A stretch of 64,000 nucleotides of DNA, from contig NZ_OY782038.1 in assembly GCF_963677575.1 (NCBI RefSeq), positions 2,223,501 to 2,287,500 of the forward strand. Reading direction: 5' to 3'. Both the position numbers and the translations under genes were made by a program. Shown here piece after piece: positions 52,578 to 61,290 of this stretch; the stretch's first letter is position 1, and the number at the start of each line of letters is the position of its first letter. The DNA is from an uncultured Draconibacterium sp. (GTDB taxonomy: Bacteria; Bacteroidota; Bacteroidia; Bacteroidales; Prolixibacteraceae). The notes under the pieces were generated by a model that saw nothing but the letters and a program-made list of their open reading frames with translations, was not told the DNA's origin and made no database searches.

Positions 52578-53444
52578 CTATTTGTTCTTCATCCTTTTTA
52601 CTTCTGATTTAAAAAAATCTTCAAGACGGTTTTTCCCGTATTGGTTAGCAATATTATCATAGGCCATGGCTGTTAAAAAGAACTCAACCGGCCCATAAGT
52701 TTTTGACGATGTAAATGTCCGTAACAGCCAAATGGTAAACCGTCGTGTCCAATCGGGCAGGTGACTAATTTTTACCGGTTTCTCCCAGGCTTTTAATGCC
52801 AATTCGGCCAATTCGTTTTGTGCCAGAATATCAATTCCGCCTACTGTTTCCTCTTTTGTCCCGGCAATCATTTTATCGACACAAACTTTTGCCAGATCTT
52901 CGCCATGAACCGGGTTTAGTTTTAACTTCCCATCGCCAAACAAATACACCCGGCCTCCTTTTGCCATTTGCAAAAAGTCTTTCATATCAGAGAAAAAACC
53001 ATTTGGGCGCAATACACAATAATTTATTCCCGAATTTTTCAGTTCATCTACAAACTTTTCTTTGGCTTCAAATATTTTTAAATGCCTGAGCTTATCGCCG
53101 TTTATTGCCGAAATATATTGAAATGCGTCAACCTTATCACGCAAAGCTTCTTTTAGCAAATTTGAATTTCCCTGGTAATCAACATCCATGTAGGTCAGCC
53201 CGTCTTTCTGGCGCGTGATACCAACCGAAGAAAAAACCCAATCAATATTTTCAGTTACTCCTTTAATGGTTTCGGGTTGTGTTACCTGCCCCACAAAAAC
53301 ATCATCAACCGATTCGAACAACGCTTTCTGCGTTTCTTTTCGCACCAATACTCTTACCCAAAAACCTCTGTTTTTTAGTTCCTTTACCAGGTATTGTCCT
53401 AAATATCCTGTTGCTCCTGCTACTAAAACTTTCTTTGTGTTCAT
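52578..53444 (-). CDS. NmrA-like NAD(P)-binding SDR protein
   Basis: A 288-residue atypical short-chain dehydrogenase. The N-terminal dinucleotide motif is VLVAGATGYLGQYLVKELKNRG (GATGYLG, residues 9-15), and the mid part VFSSVGITRQKDGLTYMDVDYQGNSNLLKEAL matches NmrA/complex-I NDUFA9-like proteins. The catalytic Tyr-x-x-x-Lys is not obvious, so it may be a redox sensor or an electron-transfer assembly factor. It follows the Crp/Fnr gene by 50 bp on the same strand and may be controlled with it. Confidence 0.85.
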   Translation of the reverse strand: MNTKKVLVAGATGYLGQYLVKELKNRGFWVRVLVRKETQKALFESVDDVFVGQVTQPETIKGVTENIDWVFSSVGITRQKDGLTYMDVDYQGNSNLLKEALRDKVDAFQYISAINGDKLRHLKIFEAKEKFVDELKNSGINYCVLRPNGFFSDMKDFLQMAKGGRVYLFGDGKLKLNPVHGEDLAKVCVDKMIAGTKEETVGGIDILAQNELAELALKAWEKPVKISHLPDWTRRFTIWLLRTFTSSKTYGPVEFFLTAMAYDNIANQYGKNRLEDFFKSEVKRMKNK

Positions 53445-53494
53445 CTTTTTTTCACAAAATTAAAGACTAATATATGGTTTTCTCTTGACGATCG

Positions 53495-54076
53495 TCAAGA
53501 ATTCCTTTTCTTATAAACCCGTGCTTTTATCCGGCTTAAAGTTTCTGGCGATACGCCTAAAAATGAAGCAATAAACTGCTGAGGTACCCGAAGGAACAAA
53601 TCTCCCTGTGTACTTAACAGATCGGTATAACGTTCTTCGGCTGATTTGGTAACAAACGAGGCAATTACTTTCTGGCAGGTAATCAATTCATTCTCGGTGG
53701 CAATCCGGGCTATAACTTCAAACTTAGGAACTTTGCGCAATAGTTCGTCCGTTTTTTTCTTTGTAAAAACATATATCTCGGTTTGTTCTACAGCCTGAAA
53801 ATTTTCGGTGGCCGGAATATTATAAGTATAACTTTCGCCGGCGCAAATAAACTGTCCTTCGGTATAAAAAAAGGCCGTTTTATCGTTTCCGTCGACATTA
53901 TAAAAAAGCCGGACACACCCCCGGGTTACAAAATAAATTTCATCGGCAATATTGCCTTCAGTAAAAATAATGTCGTTCTTTTTATATACCCTCTTTTCTA
54001 TGGCGTTTTCAAGTAACGATATATCATTTTCATCCAGCGGAATATAAGCCTCTATGTTTTTTAATAATCTTTGCAT
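53495..54076 (-). CDS. Crp/Fnr family transcriptional regulator
   Basis: A 193-residue regulator. The N-terminal cNMP-binding-type jelly roll (about 15-125) has KNDIIFTEGNIADEIYFVTRGCVRLFY. The C-terminal winged helix (about 140-193) has LFLRVPQQFIASFLGVSPETLSRIKARV as the recognition helix-turn-helix. There are no cysteines arranged as an FNR iron-sulfur cluster. It resembles the Bacteroidota subgroup commonly paired with small enzymes and here precedes an SDR gene. Its ligand is unknown. Confidence 0.88.
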   Translation of the reverse strand: MQRLLKNIEAYIPLDENDISLLENAIEKRVYKKNDIIFTEGNIADEIYFVTRGCVRLFYNVDGNDKTAFFYTEGQFICAGESYTYNIPATENFQAVEQTEIYVFTKKKTDELLRKVPKFEVIARIATENELITCQKVIASFVTKSAEERYTDLLSTQGDLFLRVPQQFIASFLGVSPETLSRIKARVYKKRNS

Positions 54077-54306
54077 TGTCCTATTCTCAGCATTTTATAT
54101 GCAAAAGTATCGCTTTTATTCGCTTTTATATCCATTGCAACCGTACTATTATGTCATTTTATCGACTTACCACTTGATACAATTGCACAGTAACAGGGGA
54201 ATCTATTCGATGAAATTATGCAGGAGTAAAAACCCTACATTTTCAAGAAATGCACTAATCAAAATCAATCTTTCTTTGTTATAAAAGGCCAAAGGAGAAA
54301 ACAAAC

Positions 54307-55317
54307 ATGACAAACAGAAAACAATTAGCCTTTTCGGTGCTCGATTTAGCACCGGTTGCCGAAGACTCGACTCCCGCTGATGCCTTGCGCAACAGCCTTG
54401 AACTGGCACAGTACACCGAACAACTGGGTTACAGCCGTTACTGGGTAGCAGAACATCACAACATCATTAGTGTGGCCAGCGCCGCCACATCAATTATAAT
54501 TGGCTACATTGCCCAGGGAACAAAAACGATCCGCGTAGGATCAGGCGGAATTATGCTGCCCAACCATTCGCCTTTAATCGTTTCTGAACAGTTTGGCACC
54601 CTGGCTGCGCTCTATCCCAATCGTATCGATTTGGGTTTAGGCCGTGCTCCCGGAACCGACCCGGTAACTGCTGCCGAACTGCGTTACGACCGGATGCGCG
54701 CTGCACAGGATTTCCCAAACGAAGTGCGCAAAATTCAACAATATTTCTCAGCAGAGAACAGTAATGCCGAGGTTCGTTCCGTTTTATCGGAAGGGGCTAA
54801 CGTGCCCATTTGGATTTTGGGATCGAGCACCGACAGTGCTTACCTGGCTGCCGAACTGGGATTACCTTACGCTTTTGCCAGCCACTTTGCACCGCAACAG
54901 CTTATTGCCGCTCTAAAAATATACCGCGAGAATTTTAAACCATCCGCACAACTCGACAAGCCTTATGTGATTGTTGGCAGCCAGGTGGTTGCTGCCGAAA
55001 CCGACGACGAAGCCGGGTACCTGGCCAGCACTATGCGACGCAGTTTTATGGGAATTATTACCGGCAGGCGCGAGTTGATGCAACCACCAACCCACCACCT
55101 GGGTTACGAAAAATGGGGAATTATTAAAGACCGCATCGACCAGATGTTAGCCTGCTCGCTCGTTGGCGGAAAAGAAAAAATTGAGCGTGACCTCCAGCAG
55201 CTTATCACTAATACCAATGCCGATGAAATCATTGTTTCATCTCACATTTACGACCAGCAAAAGCGGGTAGATTCGTATAGGATTTTTTCGGAGGTGGTGA
55301 AAAATTTTGAATATTAA
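54307..55317 (+). CDS. Luciferase-like (LLM class) flavin-dependent oxidoreductase
   Basis: A 336-residue TIM-barrel flavoprotein of the bacterial luciferase-like monooxygenase family, MsnO8-type subgroup. Typical blocks are the N-terminal LAFSVLDLAPV, YSRYWVAEHHN (near 44-54), VGSGGIMLPNHSPLIVSEQFGTLAALYPNRIDLGLGRAPGTD and the mid WILGSSTDSAYLAAELGLPYAFASHF. It would use FMNH2 (from a separate reductase) and oxygen on an unidentified substrate. A good ribosome-binding site (AAAGGAG) precedes the ATG. It stands alone. Confidence 0.92.
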   Translation: MTNRKQLAFSVLDLAPVAEDSTPADALRNSLELAQYTEQLGYSRYWVAEHHNIISVASAATSIIIGYIAQGTKTIRVGSGGIMLPNHSPLIVSEQFGTLAALYPNRIDLGLGRAPGTDPVTAAELRYDRMRAAQDFPNEVRKIQQYFSAENSNAEVRSVLSEGANVPIWILGSSTDSAYLAAELGLPYAFASHFAPQQLIAALKIYRENFKPSAQLDKPYVIVGSQVVAAETDDEAGYLASTMRRSFMGIITGRRELMQPPTHHLGYEKWGIIKDRIDQMLACSLVGGKEKIERDLQQLITNTNADEIIVSSHIYDQQKRVDSYRIFSEVVKNFEY

Positions 55318-55324
55318 TTTTACG

Positions 55325-55442
55325 CTGCTCCTCGTTTGCAACGAGGGGTTTCCGTTCTTGTCGTTTTTAACGACGCTTACAATCTGCATTACAAATGCTA
55401 AAACACCTTACCCCTCGTTACAAACGAGGGGGAGTTGAGCAG
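55325..55442. repeat. Cloverleaf-like four-hairpin element
   Basis: The outer arms CTGCTC (55325-55330) and GAGCAG (55437-55442) enclose four perfect hairpins with 3-nt loops: CCTCGTT-TGC-AACGAGG, GTCGTT-TTT-AACGAC, GCATT-ACA-AATGC and CCCTCGTT-ACA-AACGAGGG. The pattern suggests a REP/RAYT-type or other non-autonomous mobile element. A T-run follows the closing arm. It lies between the luciferase-like and WG-repeat genes. Confidence 0.65.
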
Positions 55443-55446
55443 TTTT

Positions 55447-56067
55447 TTATTCTTTGTTTTTTAAAATTCCATTTTCTAATTCAAGAATTTCTGAGTCCTT
55501 TGTCAGTATATCTTTTCCTTTTTGCCATTCACGGTCATATTCAATGTCTTTTACAACATTACCTTTTTTATTTATTATTCCCCATTTTCCTCCAACCCAG
55601 GTGTGGTATTCACAATTAGGGTCAGATGGATCTATACTTTCACTGTGTCCACCAATGTTTACTAATGCTAAACCTTTTTCAAAAGGATATACAAAGTCAT
55701 AAATTGTCGGAATTATTACATTGCCTAAAGTGTCTGCAAATCCCATTTTGTTCTGTTCGATTATTCGGAACATTCCATCAACAATATAATCTGGTCCGTT
55801 ATCAAAAATGTAAACGTTAAATAATTTTTCTTCTTTTCTGTTTATTCCAATTATTCCTTTATCTCCAGTCACGAAAGCAATATTTTTAAACGTGTCCGTG
55901 TAGCAGTGGTAGTATTTTCCGTATGGAATTTTCACTTCTCCTTGTTTGTCAATATATCTACATTTTATCCCCGTTGAATCACACTCTCTAATCCAATAAT
56001 CTGATTCTTTCTTATGCGAACAAGAATAAATCATAATCCCAGCTATTATTAAAAAAATGTTTTTCAT
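55447..56067 (-). CDS. WG-repeat lipoprotein
   Basis: A 206-residue lipoprotein: signal peptide with lipobox ending in Cys16 (IYSC), then tandem WG-like units of about 30-50 residues such as GVKYIDKQGEVKIPYGKYYH-like, KMGFADTLGNVIIPTIYDFVYPFEKGLALVNIGG and GKWGIINKKGNVVKDIEYDREWQKG. WG repeats form beta-hairpin-rich binding surfaces. The gene is AT-rich compared with core genes nearby, suggesting accessory origin. No binding partner can be named. Confidence 0.8.
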   Translation of the reverse strand: MKNIFLIIAGIMIYSCSHKKESDYWIRECDSTGIKCRYIDKQGEVKIPYGKYYHCYTDTFKNIAFVTGDKGIIGINRKEEKLFNVYIFDNGPDYIVDGMFRIIEQNKMGFADTLGNVIIPTIYDFVYPFEKGLALVNIGGHSESIDPSDPNCEYHTWVGGKWGIINKKGNVVKDIEYDREWQKGKDILTKDSEILELENGILKNKE

Positions 56068-56100
56068 CGTTTACTTTTGTGTGTTGCTAAATTCAAAATT

Positions 56101-56290
56101 GCTATCGGTTTGGCTATGTGGAGTGCGGGACTTTGAGATGCTTCGCTGTCAGGCTGCCACTGAGCCAATTCGTTTATTCATATTTTAGTTTTTTTATAGC
56201 CAAATCTCAAAGACGAATTGGCGTTGTTGCTACGAAGAACTGTGGTTAAAATACCCACTGAACCCCGCATTACATATAGCTTTTGTTAGC
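56101..56290. repeat. Complex inverted-repeat spacer between two accessory genes
   Basis: Several 6-10-bp complementary pairs interleave: TTTGGCTAT/ATAGCCAAA (56109 and 56196), TGCGGG/CCCGCA (56124 and 56264), CTTTGAGAT/ATCTCAAAG (56131 and 56204) and GCCAATTCGT/ACGAATTGGC (56164 and 56213). The order on the two sides is the same rather than mirrored, so it is not one hairpin. It resembles spacers that separate hypothetical genes in Bacteroidota gene arrays, including possible attC-like sites, but no integrase is present here. Confidence 0.4.
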
Positions 56291-57430
56291 GGCTGGGGTT
56301 TTAATACCGTGCCTTTCTTTAAAATCTTCCCATAATGACTCCATTACATTTTCCAAAAAATCACTAACATATTTATAAGTTTCCAAAGTCCGTGCAGGCA
56401 AGCCTTTTGATATTAGTTGACGAATTCTAGTTCTTCGTTCGAAAGTCGGAGGATGAGTATCACATCCGTAAGAACGTTTTTCTACTCCGTTAATTAATAG
56501 ATTATTTGCTCTCTCTTCGATATCAAGAAACGTGAAGAAAAGTTCAGGGCCTAAAAAAGAAAAAGGAAATAAACTGTTACTCTTTAGAGTGTTTAACATT
56601 AATGTCAAACCAAAGTAATCAGCCTCATACTCCATTTCCCAATCTGGAGAAATCCGTTCAATCGGTTTATTCTCATATAGTTGTTTTATGATATTGTTCT
56701 CATTTAAGTGACCACAATAAATATGTCCATATTCGTGTCCTACAACAAATAATTCCAATGATGTAAGCAGTTCATAATGAAGTTTACTAAACGTCTCGTT
56801 AAGGTAAAAGTGTTTCGTTTTATTTGGTTGCCCATGAAGTATCGCATTTAACACAAAGTCTTCAAAATGAATCTGTAACGATTCATTTGATTTAATATGG
56901 TTTTTAATTCTATTCTCTTTAAGGTTAAATGATACTCCTTGTTTTGATATTTTAAAATCAGGCAAACAAAGAGCAATAATTTTAGCCAATATATTTGATA
57001 GAGTGAATAACTCTCCTTCGAAGACAATTAGATAGTCATTAGTAATTGGAACTTTATGAGCAAATGCATTATACTGTTTAGAAAGTGCTGTCCCAATAAT
57101 TGGTTTTATTTCAGTATTTAGCGATAACCTTTTAGCAGTTGCTTCAATCTTGTCAAAGAGTGTCTTTAAAATAGGATAGGAATAAATACTTTCATATTTT
57201 GTTTGTGGTACAAATGATTGTTTCGATTTTTCATAACTAATTCTTATTTTATTTTTATCCTGCTCAGTCAATGAGGGTTGAGATTTAAAATATGCCTCAA
57301 TGTCGAATCCATTGTTCGATTCCAACTTTTTAAAATCACTTTCGAAAGAGTCGCCAAAGCGCATTTGTAAACACTCTTTCTGAATGTCTTCTAAATATTT
57401 AAGGTTTATGTCGGTCTTATTATTATTCAT
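56270..57430 (-). CDS. Zinc metallopeptidase-like protein (HEYGH)
   Basis: A 386-residue protein without signal peptide. The zinc-binding motif HEYGH (residues 232-236) in LFVVGHEYGHIYCGH and a downstream EYEADYFG (267-274), which can supply the third ligand, fit a gluzincin-type peptidase of the M48/M78 or phage U49-like kind. The first 200 residues match nothing recognised. AT-rich and flanked by unusual repeats, it may be an accessory gene with a role in stress or defence; that is inference only. The fold and catalytic motif are the sound part. Confidence 0.65.
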   Translation of the reverse strand: MNNNKTDINLKYLEDIQKECLQMRFGDSFESDFKKLESNNGFDIEAYFKSQPSLTEQDKNKIRISYEKSKQSFVPQTKYESIYSYPILKTLFDKIEATAKRLSLNTEIKPIIGTALSKQYNAFAHKVPITNDYLIVFEGELFTLSNILAKIIALCLPDFKISKQGVSFNLKENRIKNHIKSNESLQIHFEDFVLNAILHGQPNKTKHFYLNETFSKLHYELLTSLELFVVGHEYGHIYCGHLNENNIIKQLYENKPIERISPDWEMEYEADYFGLTLMLNTLKSNSLFPFSFLGPELFFTFLDIEERANNLLINGVEKRSYGCDTHPPTFERRTRIRQLISKGLPARTLETYKYVSDFLENVMESLWEDFKERHGIKTPAANKSYM

Positions 57431-57589
57431 TTATACAAAAGTTATCCTACTGGATTGCATTTATTTAACCTTACCAACTAATATATAACAACACTTATTA
57501 TGTTATTCTTGTTTTTTCGTGGTATTGGGCATGTATTCAACCGCTTTAGTTTTTCCTTTAAATATAATTACATTTTATATAAAACCATA

Positions 57590-57850
57590 GTATTGTCCAC
57601 GGGCAAAACATCACGAAGCATTTTTTAGAGGCATTGCCACGGGCAGAACACCCAAAAAACATTTTCTGAAGCCGCTGCCGCGGGCAGAGCGCTCAAAAAG
57701 TATTTTTTCATGTCATTGTTGCAGGCAAAAGCATGAAAAAGTATTTATTGAGGCCATTGCCGGAGGCAAAAGCTTGCCGTAACACTTTTTGGAGTCGTTG
57801 TCGCGGGCATAAGCGTTACTAACTGTTTTTTCGGCACGCTACCATTGGCA
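57590..57850. repeat. Degenerate 41-bp tandem repeat array
   Basis: Six to seven units with period 40-41 bp start at about 57593, 57633, 57674, 57715, 57756, 57797 and 57838. Each unit has a core like ATTGCCGCGGGCA followed by an A-rich stretch and a T-run (AAAAAGTATTTTTT). Units diverge by about a third. The period is not a multiple of three and no frame runs through, so it is not protein-coding. It occupies the otherwise gene-free 57431-58016 interval. Confidence 0.75.
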
Positions 57851-57936
57851 ACAAGTAACCTGATAACAAATACATTATGCTTAACAACATGCCCGGCAAG
57901 CTTGATTTGTTTTGATCATTTGTCGTAAATTGAATT

Positions 57937-57953
57937 GTCAACAAAATGTTGAC
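57937..57953 (+). promoter_or_regulatory. Palindromic operator-like site
   Basis: The perfect palindrome GTCAAC-AAAAT-GTTGAC lies 64 bp upstream of the gene at 58017. Its size and position fit a binding site for a dimeric regulator. No matching regulator is known. Confidence 0.4.
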
Positions 57954-58016
57954 GCACCCGAAGACATATTTTTCCCTGTTTTTTAACGGTGCTAACTTAA
58001 AACCAAACAATCAATT

Positions 58017-58736
58017 ATGATTTCAAATTTAATGTTCAGAAGTAAAGTAACCGAAATCGACGGAACTACCACGCAAATTATTCAGGGTTACGATGCCACC
58101 TCCCTAAACACCGATCCTAACATGGAACTTATTTTCGGCGAGTTAAAACCATTGTCGGAGCTGTTTACCTCGGCCATTCGCCGCATGAAAGCCAAAAGCG
58201 AGGCACAAACACTCGACGAAGTGCGCGAAGAAAAAATGGACGGGTGGTATTACCTGCTACTGGCTTTTTCGCATCATCCCACTGCAAGAATACGTAATGC
58301 CGCCCTTGCCCTGCTCGACATTTTCAACAACTACGGCATAGAAATTAAACAGGAAAGCTACACTGCCGAAAGTTCGTTGCTTAATTCGATGTTGTCGGAT
58401 TATTCGGGAAGCGAGGCGCAAAACAATATCGGCATTCTTCCGCAAGGCGAAATTTTCCTGTCTTCCCTACGCGAAGCACAACTCAATTTTGAAAATAATC
58501 GTCTGAGTTTTGAAGAGGCACAAGCCGAAGAAGGTACGCTTGAAAATGCTTCGGCCCTGAAAAAACAAGTGGTTGACCTGATTAATAATAAGTTGGTGAA
58601 CTACCTTAACGTTATGGCGCAGATAAACGATGCCACATACGGCCCGTATGCCCGCACCGTTGCCGAAATTATTACTACCAACAACGAAGTGGTTCGTAAA
58701 CGCCGGAGTAACGGGGAAGAAACGGAAGATGAATAG
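58017..58736 (+). CDS. DUF6261-like hypothetical protein
   Basis: A 239-residue soluble, mainly helical protein, probably of the DUF6261 family found in Bacteroidota (recognition is moderate). It lacks a signal peptide. Visible parts are DEVREEKMDGWYYLLLAFSHHPTARIRNAALALLDIFNNYG in the middle and an alanine/glutamate-rich helix (about 165-185), then a highly charged C-terminus. Relatives are often multicopy next to repeats and lack known function. The repeat array at 57590-57850 lies directly upstream. Confidence 0.6.
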   Translation: MISNLMFRSKVTEIDGTTTQIIQGYDATSLNTDPNMELIFGELKPLSELFTSAIRRMKAKSEAQTLDEVREEKMDGWYYLLLAFSHHPTARIRNAALALLDIFNNYGIEIKQESYTAESSLLNSMLSDYSGSEAQNNIGILPQGEIFLSSLREAQLNFENNRLSFEEAQAEEGTLENASALKKQVVDLINNKLVNYLNVMAQINDATYGPYARTVAEIITTNNEVVRKRRSNGEETEDE

Positions 58737-58762
58737 ACTCACCAAGATTAGAACTAGTTTTA

Positions 58763-58798
58763 CTCCTTCCCTTTCTGCAAGCGCAAAAAGGGAAGGAG
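58763..58798. repeat. Strong 12-bp hairpin
   Basis: CTCCTTCCCTTT (58763-58774) and AAAGGGAAGGAG (58787-58798) form a perfect stem with the loop CTGCAAGCGCAA. It lies 26 bp after the stop of the upstream gene. No T-run follows immediately, so it looks more like a REP-type palindrome than a classical terminator. Confidence 0.55.
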
Positions 58799-58875
58799 CT
58801 TTGAAACTCCGACATATAGAATTAAAAATCAGCAAGATTTAAATGACTCGGTTTGATTTGTTCATATATAAAGTT

Positions 58876-58910
58876 AGGGGATGTTGCCATGTGCGCGTCC
58901 CCTTTTTTTT
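58876..58910 (+). terminator. Rho-independent terminator
   Basis: The stem AGGGGA (58876-58881) / TCCCCT (58898-58903) is followed by seven further T. It is plausible as terminator for the gene ending at 58736, 140 bp upstream. Confidence 0.65.
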
Positions 58911-58943
58911 GCAAGTGCCTATTCTTTGTTATACCTTGAATTA

Positions 58944-60410
58944 TTACTCTTCATGTAATAATTTTTCTATTTTTTCGATGGTTTCAGGATTCATAGGTCT
59001 AGAGCTGTCATATTCAACAATGTGACCATGTTTACTCACCAACATATAATGCGGTATACCTTCTATATCAAATGCGTTTCGAATACTCCCACTCTGTTTT
59101 CTATCACAGAAATAATGTTGACCTTCCAACTGCATTTGAGACAGCGCTAATTTCCATTGTTTTTCATCGGAATCAATGCACATATATACGAACGCAACAT
59201 CTTCACCAGCCAACTTTTTCTGTAGCTTCTTCGAATTTGGCATTTCTGCTTTGCACGGTCCACACCAAGTTGCCCAAAAGTCGATATAAATAACTTTTCC
59301 CTGGTTTGCCCCCCAAATCGAATCGATCAATGATTCACCTGCGGTACCTGTTAATTTCGCCAAAGTTGCATTGGAATTTATTTCAGGATTTTCTATTTGT
59401 TTTTGCAGGTCTGCGTAATAATTCTCTAACGGTATTTTTAACGACGAATCATGCACATTCTTATCCATAAGATTTATGTTGTCGGTAAAAAAATCCACAT
59501 CGTTTCTGTTGAGTTGCTGGTAAAACAAATTGCCAATCACCATTTGTCTGAAAAAGCAATCATTGTGCTCATTCAATAATTTATTCGCTAGAGTGAGATA
59601 AGATTCGTTGAAAGATTGAGTAGTATCCAGAATTGTTCTTTGAGCGTAATTTGAAGTATAATAGCTTAATAGTTCGTATATGCTGGCATTAACAATTGAG
59701 TCGGAAAAATCGGTATCTATATTCTCTAAAAAGCTGTAATAATCATCAGGCAGATCAAGTTCAGTATAACTTTTAATATTTCGTATATACGCGTAGTGCA
59801 TTTGGAAATATAACAGCGCTTGTTGGTACCTAATCGTCATATAATCTGTAGTCCAAGCTTTAACTTCAGTAGTGGGATTAAATTCTTTTACAAATTCTTG
59901 TTGCTTTTTATCAGCTACTAATTTCACGCTGTCGCAAAAAGATCTGTATGTACGAAACTCCATCCTTCTTGTTTCCTCGTTTGTAAAATTAATTATAGAG
60001 TAATAACTGTTTAAAAATTTATTTAAATCAATATTGGACCTAGCACGATCTCCGGAAAACTTAATATTACCGATATCAGCAAAGTCAATTCCCAAATGAA
60101 TTGAATCGCCCGGGTGTGCAATTATTTTTCCAACGATAGGATCAATCGTTATATCCTGCGGTTTATATAAATCAAACTCAATGCTAAAAGTTCCATCGCT
60201 CTTAATCGAATCTGAATATATTGTTTTTTTGCCTCTGAAATCAATAATGTTTACCGTAAACTCTTTCGTATTTAGATAAACCTGCATATTACTGACTTTG
60301 CCTGTTACAACTGTCAATGTTTGTCCTTGTTCGATTTCATTTTTCTCATGACACCCACTTAAAATAACTAAGAATAAAAAAAAGAAGATAATTCGTTTAA
60401 TTTCGATCAT
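58944..60410 (-). CDS. TlpA-like thioredoxin-domain lipoprotein
   Basis: A 488-residue exported protein. The ATG at 60410 is chosen because the signal peptide with lipobox LSGC begins there; an upstream ATG at 60437 would add nine residues. After a beta-rich N-terminal domain (about 30-130, DUF4369-like) and a helical middle part (about 135-345), a C-terminal TlpA/thioredoxin domain holds the redox motif WCGPC (about 380). Such periplasmic proteins reduce or exchange disulfides, often with peptide substrates. The gene is AT-rich and stands alone. Confidence 0.85.
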   Translation of the reverse strand: MIEIKRIIFFFLFLVILSGCHEKNEIEQGQTLTVVTGKVSNMQVYLNTKEFTVNIIDFRGKKTIYSDSIKSDGTFSIEFDLYKPQDITIDPIVGKIIAHPGDSIHLGIDFADIGNIKFSGDRARSNIDLNKFLNSYYSIINFTNEETRRMEFRTYRSFCDSVKLVADKKQQEFVKEFNPTTEVKAWTTDYMTIRYQQALLYFQMHYAYIRNIKSYTELDLPDDYYSFLENIDTDFSDSIVNASIYELLSYYTSNYAQRTILDTTQSFNESYLTLANKLLNEHNDCFFRQMVIGNLFYQQLNRNDVDFFTDNINLMDKNVHDSSLKIPLENYYADLQKQIENPEINSNATLAKLTGTAGESLIDSIWGANQGKVIYIDFWATWCGPCKAEMPNSKKLQKKLAGEDVAFVYMCIDSDEKQWKLALSQMQLEGQHYFCDRKQSGSIRNAFDIEGIPHYMLVSKHGHIVEYDSSRPMNPETIEKIEKLLHEE

Positions 60411-60627
60411 ACTGTGGTGGTTTTTAATTGCGTGCATAACATATTTGATAGAAACAGTGAAACTAACATTATATTTTGTTCAGGCTAATAGCATACTGCG
60501 ATTATTTTGTTAAATAATCTAAATATGCCCGAACCAATATTTTTTGCACTGCAACCTTAACGAGCGGCTCAACACAACAACAAACATTGTTTCTGCGTTT
60601 GTCTTAGTCAAATCTGCAGGTATTTTA

Positions 60628-60635
60628 TATTTTTG
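60628..60635 (+). promoter_or_regulatory. -7 box next to the Nudix start
   Basis: TATTTTTG fits TAnnTTTG and ends only 6 bp before the ATG at 60642, which would give an RNA with almost no leader. The -33 element is not recognisable. Confidence 0.5.
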
Positions 60636-60641
60636 CGTCTT

Positions 60642-61253
60642 ATGATCACCAATCCTGATAAAATAGCAGCCGCCTTAAAAGGAGACCTTCCGGGTTCGCC
60701 GTCGCATGATAAAATGCTACCGCCCGGACGAGTGTTAAAACCTGCCCCCGAAGATAAGAGCAAGGTGAAACAGAGCAGTGTGCTGTTATTACTTTTTCCT
60801 GATAACAATGAATTAAAGGTTTGCCTGATAAAGCGTCCTGCCTATATGAAACATCATGCCGGACAAATTGCCTTGCCGGGCGGGCGAATTGAGGCCAACG
60901 AAAGTGCCTGCGAGACTGCACTACGCGAAACTCACGAAGAAATTGGGATTACCGAAGATAAGATCAGGCTGTTGGGAACGCTCTCGTCGTTTTATGTAGA
61001 AGTGAGTCGTTTTCAGATTACGCCATTTGTGGGCTGGATGGATACTAAACCTGAATTCACCCTTTGTCCCGATGAAGTTGAAAAGGCGATCCTCTTTCCC
61101 ATTGATGCATTTAAACCTCCTCACTCTACCATCGAATTAAAAACCGTAACCGGATTAATGAAAGTACCCTGTGTAAAATACGACGGCGAAATTATTTGGG
61201 GTGCTACTGCAATGATCCTTTCAGAGTTTTATGACTTGATCAATAAAAATTGA
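60642..61253 (+). CDS. Nudix hydrolase, CoA pyrophosphatase-like
   Basis: A 203-residue cytoplasmic hydrolase. The CoA-type motif KRPAYMKHHAGQIALPGG precedes the Nudix box GRIEANESACETALRETHEEIGI (Gly, Glu, RE, EE and Gly at the expected spacing; the hydrophobic after RE is Thr). Together they match the NudL/YeaB group, which cleaves coenzyme A or its derivatives. The ATG at 60642 is used; an alternative TTG at 60633 would overlap the promoter. The IS copy 2 site follows directly. Confidence 0.92.
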   Translation: MITNPDKIAAALKGDLPGSPSHDKMLPPGRVLKPAPEDKSKVKQSSVLLLLFPDNNELKVCLIKRPAYMKHHAGQIALPGGRIEANESACETALRETHEEIGITEDKIRLLGTLSSFYVEVSRFQITPFVGWMDTKPEFTLCPDEVEKAILFPIDAFKPPHSTIELKTVTGLMKVPCVKYDGEIIWGATAMILSEFYDLINKN

Positions 61254-61290
61254 AGCTTCAATTTTTATACTTTATTCTCCCCTATTTTAG

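Noticed and set aside
57590..57850. CRISPR array
   Set aside because: The whole 41-bp unit is repeated and degenerate; there are no identical repeats separated by unique spacers and no cas genes.
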